This document shows, in pieces, positions 10,408 to 18,569 of a stretch of DNA of 33,948 nucleotides. The stretch is from assembly GCA_017308115.1 (NCBI GenBank), contig JAFKFS010000040.1, positions 1 through 33,948 of the forward strand, written 5' to 3'. Each line of letters opens with the position of its first letter. The first letter of the stretch is position 1. The notes under the pieces are model-generated. The model was not told where the DNA came from, searched no databases, and saw nothing but the letters and a program-made list of their open reading frames with translations. A program made the position numbers and the translations under genes. This stretch comes from Bordetella sp. GTDB lineage: Bacteria; Pseudomonadota; Alphaproteobacteria; Caulobacterales; Caulobacteraceae.

Positions 10408-11721
10408 TCAGTCGATCACGTCCGGATACAGCCGTTCAAGCCGCCCCAGGGCGGCGGGATGCAGCCGGACCGCCAGATGGACCCGGCCGTCGTCATCCGT
10501 TTCGCGTCCCGTCACCCGGCCGTTGGCGTAGACCCAGGCCAGCAGGTCGCCGCGATGCGGCTCGACCGTCAGCTGAATCTCGGGATCGTCGTCGATCAGG
10601 CCGGCGATGATCTCGCGCAGGGTCTCGATCCCCTCGCCCGTCCAGGCGGACACGGCGACGGCCTGCCCTTCGCGCGCCAGGCGTTCGGCCTGCCCCGTCA
10701 CGGCTTCGCGCGTCTCGGGCTCCAGCAGGTCGATCTTGTTCCAGACCTCAAGGATGCGGCGCGTCTTGCCCTCGGGCGTCGGAATCTGCGCCAGCACCGC
10801 CTCGACATCCTTGGCCTGGGCGGCGCTGTCGGGCGAGGCGATGTCGCGCACGTGCAGGATCAGATCGGCCTCGCCCACCTCTTCCAGGGTGGCGCGGAAG
10901 CTCTCGACCAGTTCGTGCGGCAGGTCCGAGACGAAGCCGACCGTGTCGGCGATGATGGCGGGCCGTCCCTGCGGCAGGCGGATGGTGCGCTGGGTCGTGT
11001 CCAGGGTCGCGAACAGCAGGTCCTTGGCCAGCACCTCGGACCCGGTCAGCCGATTGAACAGCGTCGACTTGCCCGCATTGGTGTAGCCGACCAGGGCGAC
11101 CGAGGGGAACGGAACCTGCCTGCGCGCCTTGCGGTGCAGGCCGCGGGTGCGGCGCACCTCCTCCAGTTCGGCCTTCAGTCGGACGATGCGGTCGGCGATC
11201 ATCCGCCGGTCCAGTTCGATCTGGGTCTCGCCGGGGCCGCCCGTGCCGCCCGTGCCGCCGCGCTGGCGCTCCAGGTGGGTCCAGGTCCGCACCAGGCGCG
11301 AGCGTTCATATTCCAGCCGCGCCAGTTCGACCTGCAGGCGGCCTTCGCGCGTGCGGGCGCGGCGGCCGAAGATCTCCAGGATCAGGCCGGTGCGGTCGAT
11401 GACCTTGATGTCCCAGAAGCGTTCCAGGTTGCGCTGCTGCACCGGCGTCAGCTGATCGTCGATCACGACCGCCTCGGCGTCGGCGGCCAGAATCAGGGCC
11501 GCGATCTCTTCCAGCTTGCCCCGCCCGATCAGGGTGGCGGGCGTGACGGAGCGCAGGCGCACGATCTCCTGCGCCCGCACGTCCAGGTCCAGCGCCTGGG
11601 CCAGGCCCACGGCTTCTTCCAGGCGTTCGGACGCATGGCGCGCATTGTCGCCGCGACGGTCGGGGTGGATGACGACGGCCCGGATCAGCGGGACGGCGTG
11701 GTCGATGAGTTTGGAGGTCAA
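10408..11721 (-). CDS. hflX: Ribosome-associated GTPase HflX
   Basis: A 437 aa HflX-type GTPase that binds the 50S subunit and rescues or splits stalled ribosomes, notably under heat stress. The N-terminal HflX domain includes TPATLIGRGKLEEIA and the Gly-rich loop RGGTGGTGGPGETQIELDRR. The G domain shows G1 GYTNAGKST, G2/G3 including DTVGFVSDLPHELVESF, and G4 as WNKIDLL. The start codon is TTG at 11721, directly after the hfq stop and in the same frame, so no upstream start is possible. A GAAGAAGA within the end of hfq may serve as the ribosome site. The pairing with hfq is the classic hfq-hflX arrangement. Confidence 0.94.
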   Translation of the reverse strand: MTSKLIDHAVPLIRAVVIHPDRRGDNARHASERLEEAVGLAQALDLDVRAQEIVRLRSVTPATLIGRGKLEEIAALILAADAEAVVIDDQLTPVQQRNLERFWDIKVIDRTGLILEIFGRRARTREGRLQVELARLEYERSRLVRTWTHLERQRGGTGGTGGPGETQIELDRRMIADRIVRLKAELEEVRRTRGLHRKARRQVPFPSVALVGYTNAGKSTLFNRLTGSEVLAKDLLFATLDTTQRTIRLPQGRPAIIADTVGFVSDLPHELVESFRATLEEVGEADLILHVRDIASPDSAAQAKDVEAVLAQIPTPEGKTRRILEVWNKIDLLEPETREAVTGQAERLAREGQAVAVSAWTGEGIETLREIIAGLIDDDPEIQLTVEPHRGDLLAWVYANGRVTGRETDDDGRVHLAVRLHPAALGRLERLYPDVID

Positions 11722-11967
11722 TCAGTCTTCTTCGGCGTCGGGCTCGTACAGTTGCACGGGCGCGGACGGCATGATGGTCGAGATGGCGTGCTTGTAGACC
11801 AGCTGCGATTGGCCATCGCGACGCAGCAGCACACAGAAGTTGTCGAACCAGGTGACGATGCCCTGAAGCTTGACGCCGTTCACCAGGAAGATGGTCAGCG
11901 GGGTCTTCGTCTTGCGGACGCTGTTCAGGAAGGTGTCCTGGAGGTTCTGTCGTTTGTCTTGCGACAT
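11722..11967 (-). CDS. hfq: RNA chaperone Hfq
   Basis: An 81 aa Hfq, the Sm-like hexameric RNA chaperone that pairs small RNAs with target mRNAs. The start at 11967 gives the expected [19 protein letters not shown] opening. The Sm1 region ([19 protein letters not shown]) and the Sm2 signature [10 protein letters not shown] are intact. The tail after residue ~70 is short and acidic (ending DAEED), as in other alphaproteobacteria. An AGGAT lies 9 nt before the ATG. About 146 nt separate it from the methyltransferase gene upstream, so it probably has its own promoter; TTGCGA with TAAGGT 18 nt later near 12035-12064 is a weak candidate. hflX follows with no gap. Confidence 0.97.
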   Translation of the reverse strand: MSQDKRQNLQDTFLNSVRKTKTPLTIFLVNGVKLQGIVTWFDNFCVLLRRDGQSQLVYKHAISTIMPSAPVQLYEPDAEED

Positions 11968-11995
11968 GGCAGGTTGATCCTGTTCTTGGTTATTC

Positions 11996-12012
11996 GCGCC
12001 GGCATGCGGCGC
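11996..12012 (-). promoter_or_regulatory. Hairpin in the hfq leader
   Basis: A perfect 6 bp stem (GCGCCG with CGGCGC) closes a 5 nt loop, ending about 28 nt upstream of the hfq ATG, inside its probable untranslated leader. Hfq is known to control its own mRNA through the leader in other bacteria. A regulatory role here is inference. Confidence 0.35.
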
Positions 12013-12113
12013 AGGTCGATACAACCAAGAGACCTTAGACGCGGCTCTGGCGATGTCGCAACAGCAGAAGTCCGTTTACCGACACCGCTTCATGCTTAAG
12101 GTCGAATCCGTGC

Positions 12114-12917
12114 TCACGCCGCCGCTTTTCGCCCATAAATGGTTGCGCCATGAAAACCGCCATGGTCGGTGTGCCCCAGTTCAAAATCCACCACCCCCTC
12201 GGAAAAGAGGATGGCCGCGATCACGGTCAGGTCATAGTCGAACATCACCATTTCGCCCTTTGGCAGGGCTTTCAAGGCAGCGTCGTTGGCGATGACCGGC
12301 AAGCCTTCGCTCATCAGCACCCGCCCCCCTGGCGCAGCGGCCAACGCCGGATCACGGTACAGCGCAAACTGTAGAGTAACGAAGCCGCCCGGAGCCAACC
12401 GCTTCATGAGCTCTCTGAGCAACGAGTAACCGCGCTCGGGAGGGATGTGTTGAAACACTATGACCGACAGAACCCAGTCGAACAGCCGATCTGGCATCTC
12501 CCGACCGAATTCCGCCCCGACCACGGGCGTGCGCCGGGCCTCGGCTAACATGGATTCCGCTATGTCTACGCCGAAAGCATCGCCGGTGACGGCGGCCAGG
12601 GCGCGCGTGACTCGACCCACGCCACAGCCGAAATCAAGCGCAGAGGCCGGCGCAAAATCAGAATGGCGCAGACGGAAACGCTCCATCAGTCCTCGGACAT
12701 CGTCTTCCCCCGTCCGAAAGAACTCGGCCCGCGCCTTTTCGTTGAGATTCTCCGTCTTGAAGCGCGGATCGGCCAACACGCCGAAGTAAGGATTGGCTCG
12801 ACCGATCTCCTCCCAGTCTGCATCCGTGTCGCGCTGACAAGTCTCAGGATCGACCTCGGCCCTGGTCTCGGAATCGACATCGACCACGCCCCTACGCGGG
12901 AACAGGTTCTTAAACAT
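12114..12917 (-). CDS. Class I SAM-dependent methyltransferase, substrate unknown
   Basis: A 267 aa Rossmann-fold methyltransferase. Motif I is LDFGCGVGRVTRALA near residue 95, with the acidic end of strand 2 in AFGVDIAESMLAEAR. The post-motif region is FDWVLSVIVFQHIPPERGYSLL. The N-terminal part (DWEEIGRANPYFGVLADPRF) is found in a broad family of uncharacterised bacterial methyltransferases. ATG at 12917 is preferred over GTG at 12923 because GCGAG sits 5 nt before it. It starts 9 nt after the dat stop. Sampled lines run about 58-60% GC against about 68% next door, and rarer A/T-ending codons are frequent. That, and its position inside the otherwise conserved ntrX-dat-hfq neighbourhood, suggests late insertion. 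Confidence 0.8.
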   Translation of the reverse strand: MFKNLFPRRGVVDVDSETRAEVDPETCQRDTDADWEEIGRANPYFGVLADPRFKTENLNEKARAEFFRTGEDDVRGLMERFRLRHSDFAPASALDFGCGVGRVTRALAAVTGDAFGVDIAESMLAEARRTPVVGAEFGREMPDRLFDWVLSVIVFQHIPPERGYSLLRELMKRLAPGGFVTLQFALYRDPALAAAPGGRVLMSEGLPVIANDAALKALPKGEMVMFDYDLTVIAAILFSEGVVDFELGHTDHGGFHGATIYGRKAAA

Positions 12918-12926
12918 GGTCACTCG

Positions 12927-13787
12927 CTAGATGGCTTCGCGCCGCGCCTGTTCCAGATAGATCTCGCGCAGGCGGGTCGCCACCGGGCCGGGCTTGCCGT
13001 CGCCGATGCGGGTTCCGTCCAGCGATGTGATCGGCATGACGAAGGAGCTGGCGGCCGTGACGAAGACCTCGCGCGCGCGCTTGGCCTCCTCGACGCTGAA
13101 GGCCCGCTCTTCCAGCTCGATGCCCTCGGCCTCGACCAGCTTCAGGATCGCCGCGCGGGTGATCCCGCGCAGGATGTTGGCCTGGGTGTCGCGGGTGCGC
13201 AGCTTGCCGTTCTCGTCGATGATCCAGGCGTTGGTCGAGGAGCCCTCGGTCACCATGCCCATCTCGTCGAACAGGATGGCTTCATAGGCCCCGCGTTCGC
13301 GCGCCGCCTGCTTGGCCAGGGCGTTGGGCAGAAGGCCGACCGTCTTGATGTCGCAGCGGCCCCAGCGCATGTCCGGGTGGGTGACGCCGGCGGCGCCCTT
13401 GGCGGCCAGGGCCTCGCCCTTCTTGAGGTCGATCGACTTGGCGGTGATGACGACGCTGGGCGCCACGTCCCGGGGGAAGGCATGGTCGCGCGGGGCCGTG
13501 CCGCGCGTGATCTGGATATAGACGATGCCGTTGCGCACCCGGTTCCGACGGATCGTCTCGCGCAGGACGACGCCCAGCGCCTCGGCCGACATCGGAATGT
13601 CGATCCGCAGCTCGGTCAGGCTGCGGGCCAGGCGGCTCAGGTGCCCCTGATAGTCCGCCAGCCTGCCGTCGAAGACGGACCAGACCTCATAGACACCGTC
13701 GGCGAACTGGAACCCGCGATCCTCGATATGGACCACGGCCTGGCCGTGCGGCTGATAGACCCCGTTTACATAGGCGACCCTGGACAT
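12927..13787 (-). CDS. dat: D-amino-acid aminotransferase, PLP fold type IV
   Basis: A 286 aa class IV aminotransferase. The opening YVNGVYQPHGQAVVHIEDRG and FADGVYEVWSVFDG is typical of D-amino-acid transaminases. The PLP-binding lysine lies in RCDIKTVGLLPN. The phosphate-binding region is EGSSTNAWII, and TAASSFVMPI near residue 255 favours Dat over branched-chain or aminodeoxychorismate relatives. It would interconvert D-alanine and D-glutamate with their keto acids, feeding peptidoglycan or D-amino-acid catabolism. Its ATG overlaps the ntrX stop by one base (TGATG), implying translational coupling to the NtrYX two-component system. Substrate specificity within class IV is inferred. Confidence 0.88.
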   Translation of the reverse strand: MSRVAYVNGVYQPHGQAVVHIEDRGFQFADGVYEVWSVFDGRLADYQGHLSRLARSLTELRIDIPMSAEALGVVLRETIRRNRVRNGIVYIQITRGTAPRDHAFPRDVAPSVVITAKSIDLKKGEALAAKGAAGVTHPDMRWGRCDIKTVGLLPNALAKQAARERGAYEAILFDEMGMVTEGSSTNAWIIDENGKLRTRDTQANILRGITRAAILKLVEAEGIELEERAFSVEEAKRAREVFVTAASSFVMPITSLDGTRIGDGKPGPVATRLREIYLEQARREAI

Positions 13788-15193
13788 CAGGCGCCCTCTC
13801 CTTCCTCGTCTCCGCCGCGTGCGGGCGAAACGCCCAGCGACTTAAGTTTGCGATGCAGCGCGGACCTCTCCATGCCGATAAAGGCGGCCGTGCGCGAGAT
13901 ATTTCCGCCGAACCGCATGATCTGGGCCGACAGATATTCCCGCTCGAACACCTCGCGCGCCTCGCGCAGCGGCAGGGCGATGATGCGGTCGGCGCCCAGG
14001 GAGGCCGGGCTGGCGGACGAGGCCACCTCCTGCGGCAGCATGTCGGCGGTGATCGGCTCGTCCAGACCGCCTGTCGCCAGGATCAGCAGGCGTTCGACGT
14101 TGTTGCGCAGCTGGCGGACGTTGCCCGGCCAGGCGTGAACCTGCAGGACCGCCAAGGCGTCGTCGGCGATCCGGCGATGCGGCAGCCCCTGGGACGCCGA
14201 CAGATTATCGACGAAATACTCGACCAGTTCGGCGATGTCCTCGCGCCGTTCGGACAGCGGCGGAACCCGGATCGGCACCACGTTCAGGCGATGAAACAGG
14301 TCCTCGCGGAAACGTCCCTCGGCGATTTCGGTGCGCAGGTCGCGGGCGGTGGAGGTGACGACGCGCACGTCCACCTGAACGTCCTGCTCGCCCCCGACCC
14401 GGCGAAAGCTCTGTTCCACCAGGACGCGCAGGATGCGGCTCTGGCTCTCGCGCGGCATGTCCGCCACGTCGTCCAGATAGAGGGTGCCGTTGTGGGCCCG
14501 CTCGAACACGCCGATCTTGCGCGGACGGCCGTCGCCGCCCTCCTCGCCGAACAGTTCGACGTCGAGGCGTTCGGGCGTCATGCCGGCGGCCGAGATGGCC
14601 ACGAACTCGCCCTTGGCGCGAGGGCTGGCCTCGTGAATCTGACGCGCCACCAGCTCCTTGCCGGACCCCGGAGGGCCCGAAATCAGGACGCGGCTGTTGG
14701 CCGGAGCCACCTTGGCGATGGTGGCCCGCAGTACCTGGGCCGCGACCGACTTGCCGATCAACCCGCTGGGCGTCAGCGTCTGGGCCCGCAGGCGGCGGTT
14801 TTCGCGCTTCAGCGCGGCCGCTTCCAGGGCGCGCTCCACCACCACGACCAGGCGGTCGGACTTGAACGGCTTTTCGATGAAGTCATAGGCGCCGCGCTTC
14901 AGCGCGCTGACCGCCGTCTCGATGTTGCCGTGGCCGGAAATCATGACGACCGGCAGGTCCTCGTCCAGTTCGCGCACCACATCGAGCAGCTCCAGCCCGT
15001 CCAGGCCGCCGCCCTGCATCCAGATGTCGAGCACGGCCAGAGAGGGCTTGCGCGCCCGGATCGCGGCCAGCGCCTCGTCAGAGTTGGCGGCCGTGCGGAC
15101 CGAGTGTCCCTCGTCCTCCAGCAGGCCCGAGACCAGTTCGCGGATGTCGGCCTCGTCATCGACGACCAGAATGTCAGCACCGGTATTACGCAT
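13787..15193 (-). CDS. ntrX: NtrX-type response regulator with AAA+ and Fis-type DNA-binding domains
   Basis: A 468 aa NtrC-family regulator. The receiver domain (1-120) has acidic D12 and D13, phospho-acceptor D56, and K108 in EKPF. The AAA+ domain shows Walker A GPPGSGKE at 173-180 and Walker B GTLYLDD at 236-242. The GAFTGA loop that contacts sigma-54 is absent: after LFGEE the chain reads GGDGRPRKIG. The C-terminal helix-turn-helix is ISRTAAFIGMERSALHRKL at about 432-450. It probably works with NtrY to control nitrogen metabolism, redox or envelope genes, as in other alphaproteobacteria, probably not by classic sigma-54 activation. It follows ntrY by 10 nt and overlaps dat by one base. 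Confidence 0.93.
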   Translation of the reverse strand: MRNTGADILVVDDEADIRELVSGLLEDEGHSVRTAANSDEALAAIRARKPSLAVLDIWMQGGGLDGLELLDVVRELDEDLPVVMISGHGNIETAVSALKRGAYDFIEKPFKSDRLVVVVERALEAAALKRENRRLRAQTLTPSGLIGKSVAAQVLRATIAKVAPANSRVLISGPPGSGKELVARQIHEASPRAKGEFVAISAAGMTPERLDVELFGEEGGDGRPRKIGVFERAHNGTLYLDDVADMPRESQSRILRVLVEQSFRRVGGEQDVQVDVRVVTSTARDLRTEIAEGRFREDLFHRLNVVPIRVPPLSERREDIAELVEYFVDNLSASQGLPHRRIADDALAVLQVHAWPGNVRQLRNNVERLLILATGGLDEPITADMLPQEVASSASPASLGADRIIALPLREAREVFEREYLSAQIMRFGGNISRTAAFIGMERSALHRKLKSLGVSPARGGDEEGEGA

Positions 15194-15203
15194 GACGCCT
15201 CGC

Positions 15204-17456
15204 TTAACTCGCCGTGCTCGCCGCGCCGGAGACGCGGTGAGCGGGCTTATGATCCTGGGTCAGGGGGAAGATCAGGCAGACGCGCGCGCCCGACAATGTC
15301 TCCGCGTCAGCCAGCCGCAGCTCGCCGCCGTGGTCCTCGCAGATGCGCTTGACGATGGCCAGGCCCAGGCCCGTGCCCTTCTCGCGCGTGGTCACATAGG
15401 GTTCGGTCAGCCGGTCGCGATCCTTGGCCGGCAGGCCGACGCCGTCGTCCTCGATCGTGAAGACCGCGCGCCCGTCCTCGACGTCCAGCCGGGCGATGAC
15501 GCCGAGAGTGCCCTCCGCGACAGGCTCCCGCGCCCGCCTGGCGCCGACGGCCTCGCCCGCGTTCTTCAGGATGTTGGCCAGGGCCTGACGGACCATGCGG
15601 CCGTCGCACTGAAGCACGACCTCCGGCAGGGGCTCGATCAGGTCCACCCCGATGTCGGGCATGGCCACCCGCTGGGCGAAAACGGCTTCGCGCAGCATCT
15701 CCGCAGGCTTCTCCCTTGAAAAGCGGGGCGCCGGCATCCGGGCGAAGGAGGAGAATTCATCCACCATGCGGCCGATGTCGCCCACCTGGCGGATGATGGT
15801 CTCGGTGCAGCGGTCGAACACCTCGACATCCTCGCCCACCTGCTCGCGATAGCGGCGGCGCAATCGTTCCGCCGACAGCTGGATCGGGGTCAGAGGGTTC
15901 TTGATCTCATGGGCGATGCGGCGCGCCACATCGCGCCAGGCCGCGTTGCGCTGGGCCGTGACCAGGCGGGTGATGTCGTCGAAGGTCAGGACCATCTCGC
16001 CGCCCTGCCCCCCCTCGATGCGGACGCGCAGCCGCAGGGCCTCGCCGTCGCGGCTGACGTCGATGTCCTCTTCGATATGGGCTTCGCCCCGTTCCGACAG
16101 TTCGCCCAGTTCGGGCGCCACCTCGGCGAGACGCCGGCCCTGGACCTGTTCCGGAGCGAGCCCCAGAAGCTGGCTGGCGCTGTCGTTGATGGCGGAAATC
16201 CGTCGCTGGCGGTCCAGGCCGATGACGCCGGCGCTGACCCCCGAAAGGACCGTCTCGATGAACAGGCTGCGCCCCTGGGCCTCGTCCGAGGCAGTCTTCA
16301 GCGCGGCCTGCTGCGTCCGGATGTCCTCGGTCATCCGGTTGAAGGCTTCCGACAGGACGATGATCTCGGCCGGTGCGCCGGTGTTGTCGACCCGCGCGTC
16401 CAGGTCCCCGCCCGCCACCTGGTCGGCCGCCTTCACCAGCCGCCCGATCGGCGCGGAGATCGAACTGGCCGCCGACATGGCCAGCCAGACCGCCCCGACC
16501 AGAACCAGCAGCGCCGTCTCCAGATAGCTGAGCGCAAAGGCCGCCTGGATGCGGGCGCGGCTTTCCTCGGCGGCGCGATAGGCGGTGATGGACTCCTCGC
16601 CGTTGCGCATCCGCTGGATCAGGCCCGGCGCCAGCGGCCGAACGACATAGAGATAGGCGTGGCCGTAATCCGGCAGGGGATAGAGCGCCCGCACCATGTC
16701 GGGATTCTCGGTCACGGTGGTCGGCGCCACCTCGCCGCCGGCCACGGTCTCGAAGGCCTCGCGCGGCGGGGCCACATAGGGCGGTGCCCCCGGTCGTTCG
16801 CCGCTGGCCAGGACGCGCCCCTGCTCGTCCAGAATATAGAGCGCCGGATAGCCGAAGAAGTCGCCGATCTGGGACAGGGCGCGCGAAAACTGGATGCGAT
16901 GGTCGAACAGGTCGCGCACCCCGCCCAGTTCCGTCGCCATCGTCTCCAGATCGACCTCCAGCCCGGCGCCCACGTCGGCGACATAGGCCCGGCCGATCTC
17001 GGCGCCGTTCTCGACCGCCGAGCGGACGTTCGTGCTGAACCACTGATCCACGCCCCGGTTGACGAGCAGGCCGAACACCAGGGCGATCAGCACCGCCGGC
17101 ACGACCGAAACCAGGGAGAACAGGGTGACGAAGCGCAGGTGCAGGCGCGCCCCCGGATCGTTTCGATTGCGGGTCAGGCGCAGCACCCGCCCGCCGATCA
17201 CCGCCGCCAGCCCCGCGATCAGGACGAGGTTGGCCAGAAGAATGTAGAGGACGGCGCGGCTGGCCGCCGTGCGGGCGTCCCCGCCCGCCGTGGCCCCCGG
17301 CGCGATCGCCACCAGCCAGATGGCCGCCGCCGTGACCAGGAAGGCGACGGCGTAGGCGGCTCCGAACAGGGCCCGCGCCCGGCCGTCGGCCAGACGCCCC
17401 CAGAGCGAACGCTCAGAGACCTGTTCTTCGATCGGGGCGGCGGGCGTGTCCGACAT
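15204..17456 (-). CDS. ntrY: Sensor histidine kinase NtrY
   Basis: A 750 aa membrane sensor kinase. Three N-terminal hydrophobic helices (about residues 30-140) are followed by a periplasmic region of roughly 150 residues and a fourth helix (LETALLVLVGAVWLAMSAA). A HAMP domain (APIGRLVKAADQVAGGDLDARV) and a PAS domain (GVIGLDRQRRISAINDSA) follow. The phospho-acceptor H516 sits in RRIAHEIKNPLTP. The ATPase domain has N box NILKNAGEA, G1 EDDGVGL and G2 GTGLGLAIVKR. It phosphorylates NtrX. ATG at 17456 is used; a GTG two codons earlier is possible. The ATG overlaps the dusB stop by one base, so ntrY is coupled directly to dusB, where relatives have ntrB and ntrC in between. Confidence 0.95.
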   Translation of the reverse strand: MSDTPAAPIEEQVSERSLWGRLADGRARALFGAAYAVAFLVTAAAIWLVAIAPGATAGGDARTAASRAVLYILLANLVLIAGLAAVIGGRVLRLTRNRNDPGARLHLRFVTLFSLVSVVPAVLIALVFGLLVNRGVDQWFSTNVRSAVENGAEIGRAYVADVGAGLEVDLETMATELGGVRDLFDHRIQFSRALSQIGDFFGYPALYILDEQGRVLASGERPGAPPYVAPPREAFETVAGGEVAPTTVTENPDMVRALYPLPDYGHAYLYVVRPLAPGLIQRMRNGEESITAYRAAEESRARIQAAFALSYLETALLVLVGAVWLAMSAASSISAPIGRLVKAADQVAGGDLDARVDNTGAPAEIIVLSEAFNRMTEDIRTQQAALKTASDEAQGRSLFIETVLSGVSAGVIGLDRQRRISAINDSASQLLGLAPEQVQGRRLAEVAPELGELSERGEAHIEEDIDVSRDGEALRLRVRIEGGQGGEMVLTFDDITRLVTAQRNAAWRDVARRIAHEIKNPLTPIQLSAERLRRRYREQVGEDVEVFDRCTETIIRQVGDIGRMVDEFSSFARMPAPRFSREKPAEMLREAVFAQRVAMPDIGVDLIEPLPEVVLQCDGRMVRQALANILKNAGEAVGARRAREPVAEGTLGVIARLDVEDGRAVFTIEDDGVGLPAKDRDRLTEPYVTTREKGTGLGLAIVKRICEDHGGELRLADAETLSGARVCLIFPLTQDHKPAHRVSGAASTAS

Positions 17457-18505
17457 CACGCAACAACTTCGGCCACCTGTGGCTCATTTTCAACAGCCAA
17501 GTTGCCCAAATACGTCATGCCGCGCCACAACAGGCCCAGGGCGGATTCGACCTCGTCCGGCGTTTCCAGGCGGCACAGCCGCGCCTTGGCGGCGCGCCGT
17601 TCGGCCGGATCGGCGGGCCAGGGGGCCTGCTCGATGTACCAGCCCAGGTGTTTTCGGAACATCTTCAGCCCCAGCGGCAGGCCGTAGAAGGCTGCCGACG
17701 CCCGCAGATGCTGAATGACGATGGCCAGCCGCTCCTCGCGATCCGGCTCCTGAAGCTGCGTTCCGTCGATCAGGGCGCGCTCCAGATGCGCCGCCAGCCA
17801 CGGACGGCCATAGACCCCGCGACCCAGCATCAGGGCGTCGGCGCCCGACCGGCCCAGCGCCTCGCGCGCCTGTTCGGCCGTGACGATGTCGCCGTTGACG
17901 ATGACGGGAATGGCGACCGCCTGCTTGACCTCGGCCACGGCGTCCCAGTCCGCGACCCCGGTGTAGAATTGCTTGCGTGTGCGGCCGTGCACGGTGACGG
18001 CGGCCACGCCCAGGTCTTCGGCCCGGCGCGCCAGATCGGCGGCGTTGCGGCTGTTCTCGTCCCAGCCCAGGCGCATCTTCACGCTGACCGGGCGGCTGAC
18101 GGCCTGGACGACGGCCTCCATGATCCGCGCCGCCTGATCGGGCGTGCGCATCAGGGCCGAGCCGCAGGCGGCGCCGGTGACCTCCTTGGCCGGACAGCCG
18201 AAATTCAGGTCGATGACGTCGGCGCCCGCCGCCTCGGCCATGCGCGCGCCCTCGGCCATGGCGGCCGGATCGCCCCCGACCAGTTGGATGACCGTCAGGG
18301 GCAGGCCCGCGCCCACGGCGGCGCGGCGCACCACGTCGGGCCGCCCGCGCGCCAGTTCGGCCGAGGCCACCATCTCCGTCGCCACGTAGGCGGCGCCCAG
18401 CCTTGAGGCCAGTACGCGGAACGGCAGGTCCGTGATCCCGGTCATGGGCGCCATAAGCACCCGCCCGGCGATCTCTACATCGCCGATCTTCAAGCCAGTC
18501 GTCAT
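17456..18505 (-). CDS. dusB: tRNA-dihydrouridine synthase DusB (NifR3)
   Basis: A 349 aa flavoenzyme that reduces uridine to dihydrouridine in tRNA. The TIM-barrel FMN domain begins LMAPMTGITDLPFR. The catalytic cysteine is in LNFGCPAKEV, the RNA-facing SVKMRLGWDE and VHGRTRKQFYTG segments are intact, and the phosphate-binding region is VNGDIVTAEQA followed by ADALMLGRGVYGRPWL. ATG at 18505 is chosen because AAGGAG lies just upstream; a longer frame adds 12 non-conserved residues. It heads the ntr block and is divergent from ispDF across 64 nt. TTGACG (complement of 18534-18539) may be its -35. The nifR3-ntr linkage is a long-known alphaproteobacterial order. Confidence 0.95.
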   Translation of the reverse strand: MTTGLKIGDVEIAGRVLMAPMTGITDLPFRVLASRLGAAYVATEMVASAELARGRPDVVRRAAVGAGLPLTVIQLVGGDPAAMAEGARMAEAAGADVIDLNFGCPAKEVTGAACGSALMRTPDQAARIMEAVVQAVSRPVSVKMRLGWDENSRNAADLARRAEDLGVAAVTVHGRTRKQFYTGVADWDAVAEVKQAVAIPVIVNGDIVTAEQAREALGRSGADALMLGRGVYGRPWLAAHLERALIDGTQLQEPDREERLAIVIQHLRASAAFYGLPLGLKMFRKHLGWYIEQAPWPADPAERRAAKARLCRLETPDEVESALGLLWRGMTYLGNLAVENEPQVAEVVA

Positions 18506-18569
18506 GCGCTCCTTAGCGCCGAAGTCGGCCCCTCTCGTCAAGCGGCGCCGGGACGCCTAGAAGACCGCC

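Noticed and set aside
8661-10610. 649-codon plus-strand open frame antisense to the antiporter
   Set aside because: It is the complement of a gene with clear CPA1 motifs; the product is rich in His/Gln/Asp/Gly without any recognisable fold.
9742-12099. 785-codon plus-strand open frame antisense to the antiporter, hflX and hfq
   Set aside because: All three genes beneath it have unmistakable motifs on the minus strand.
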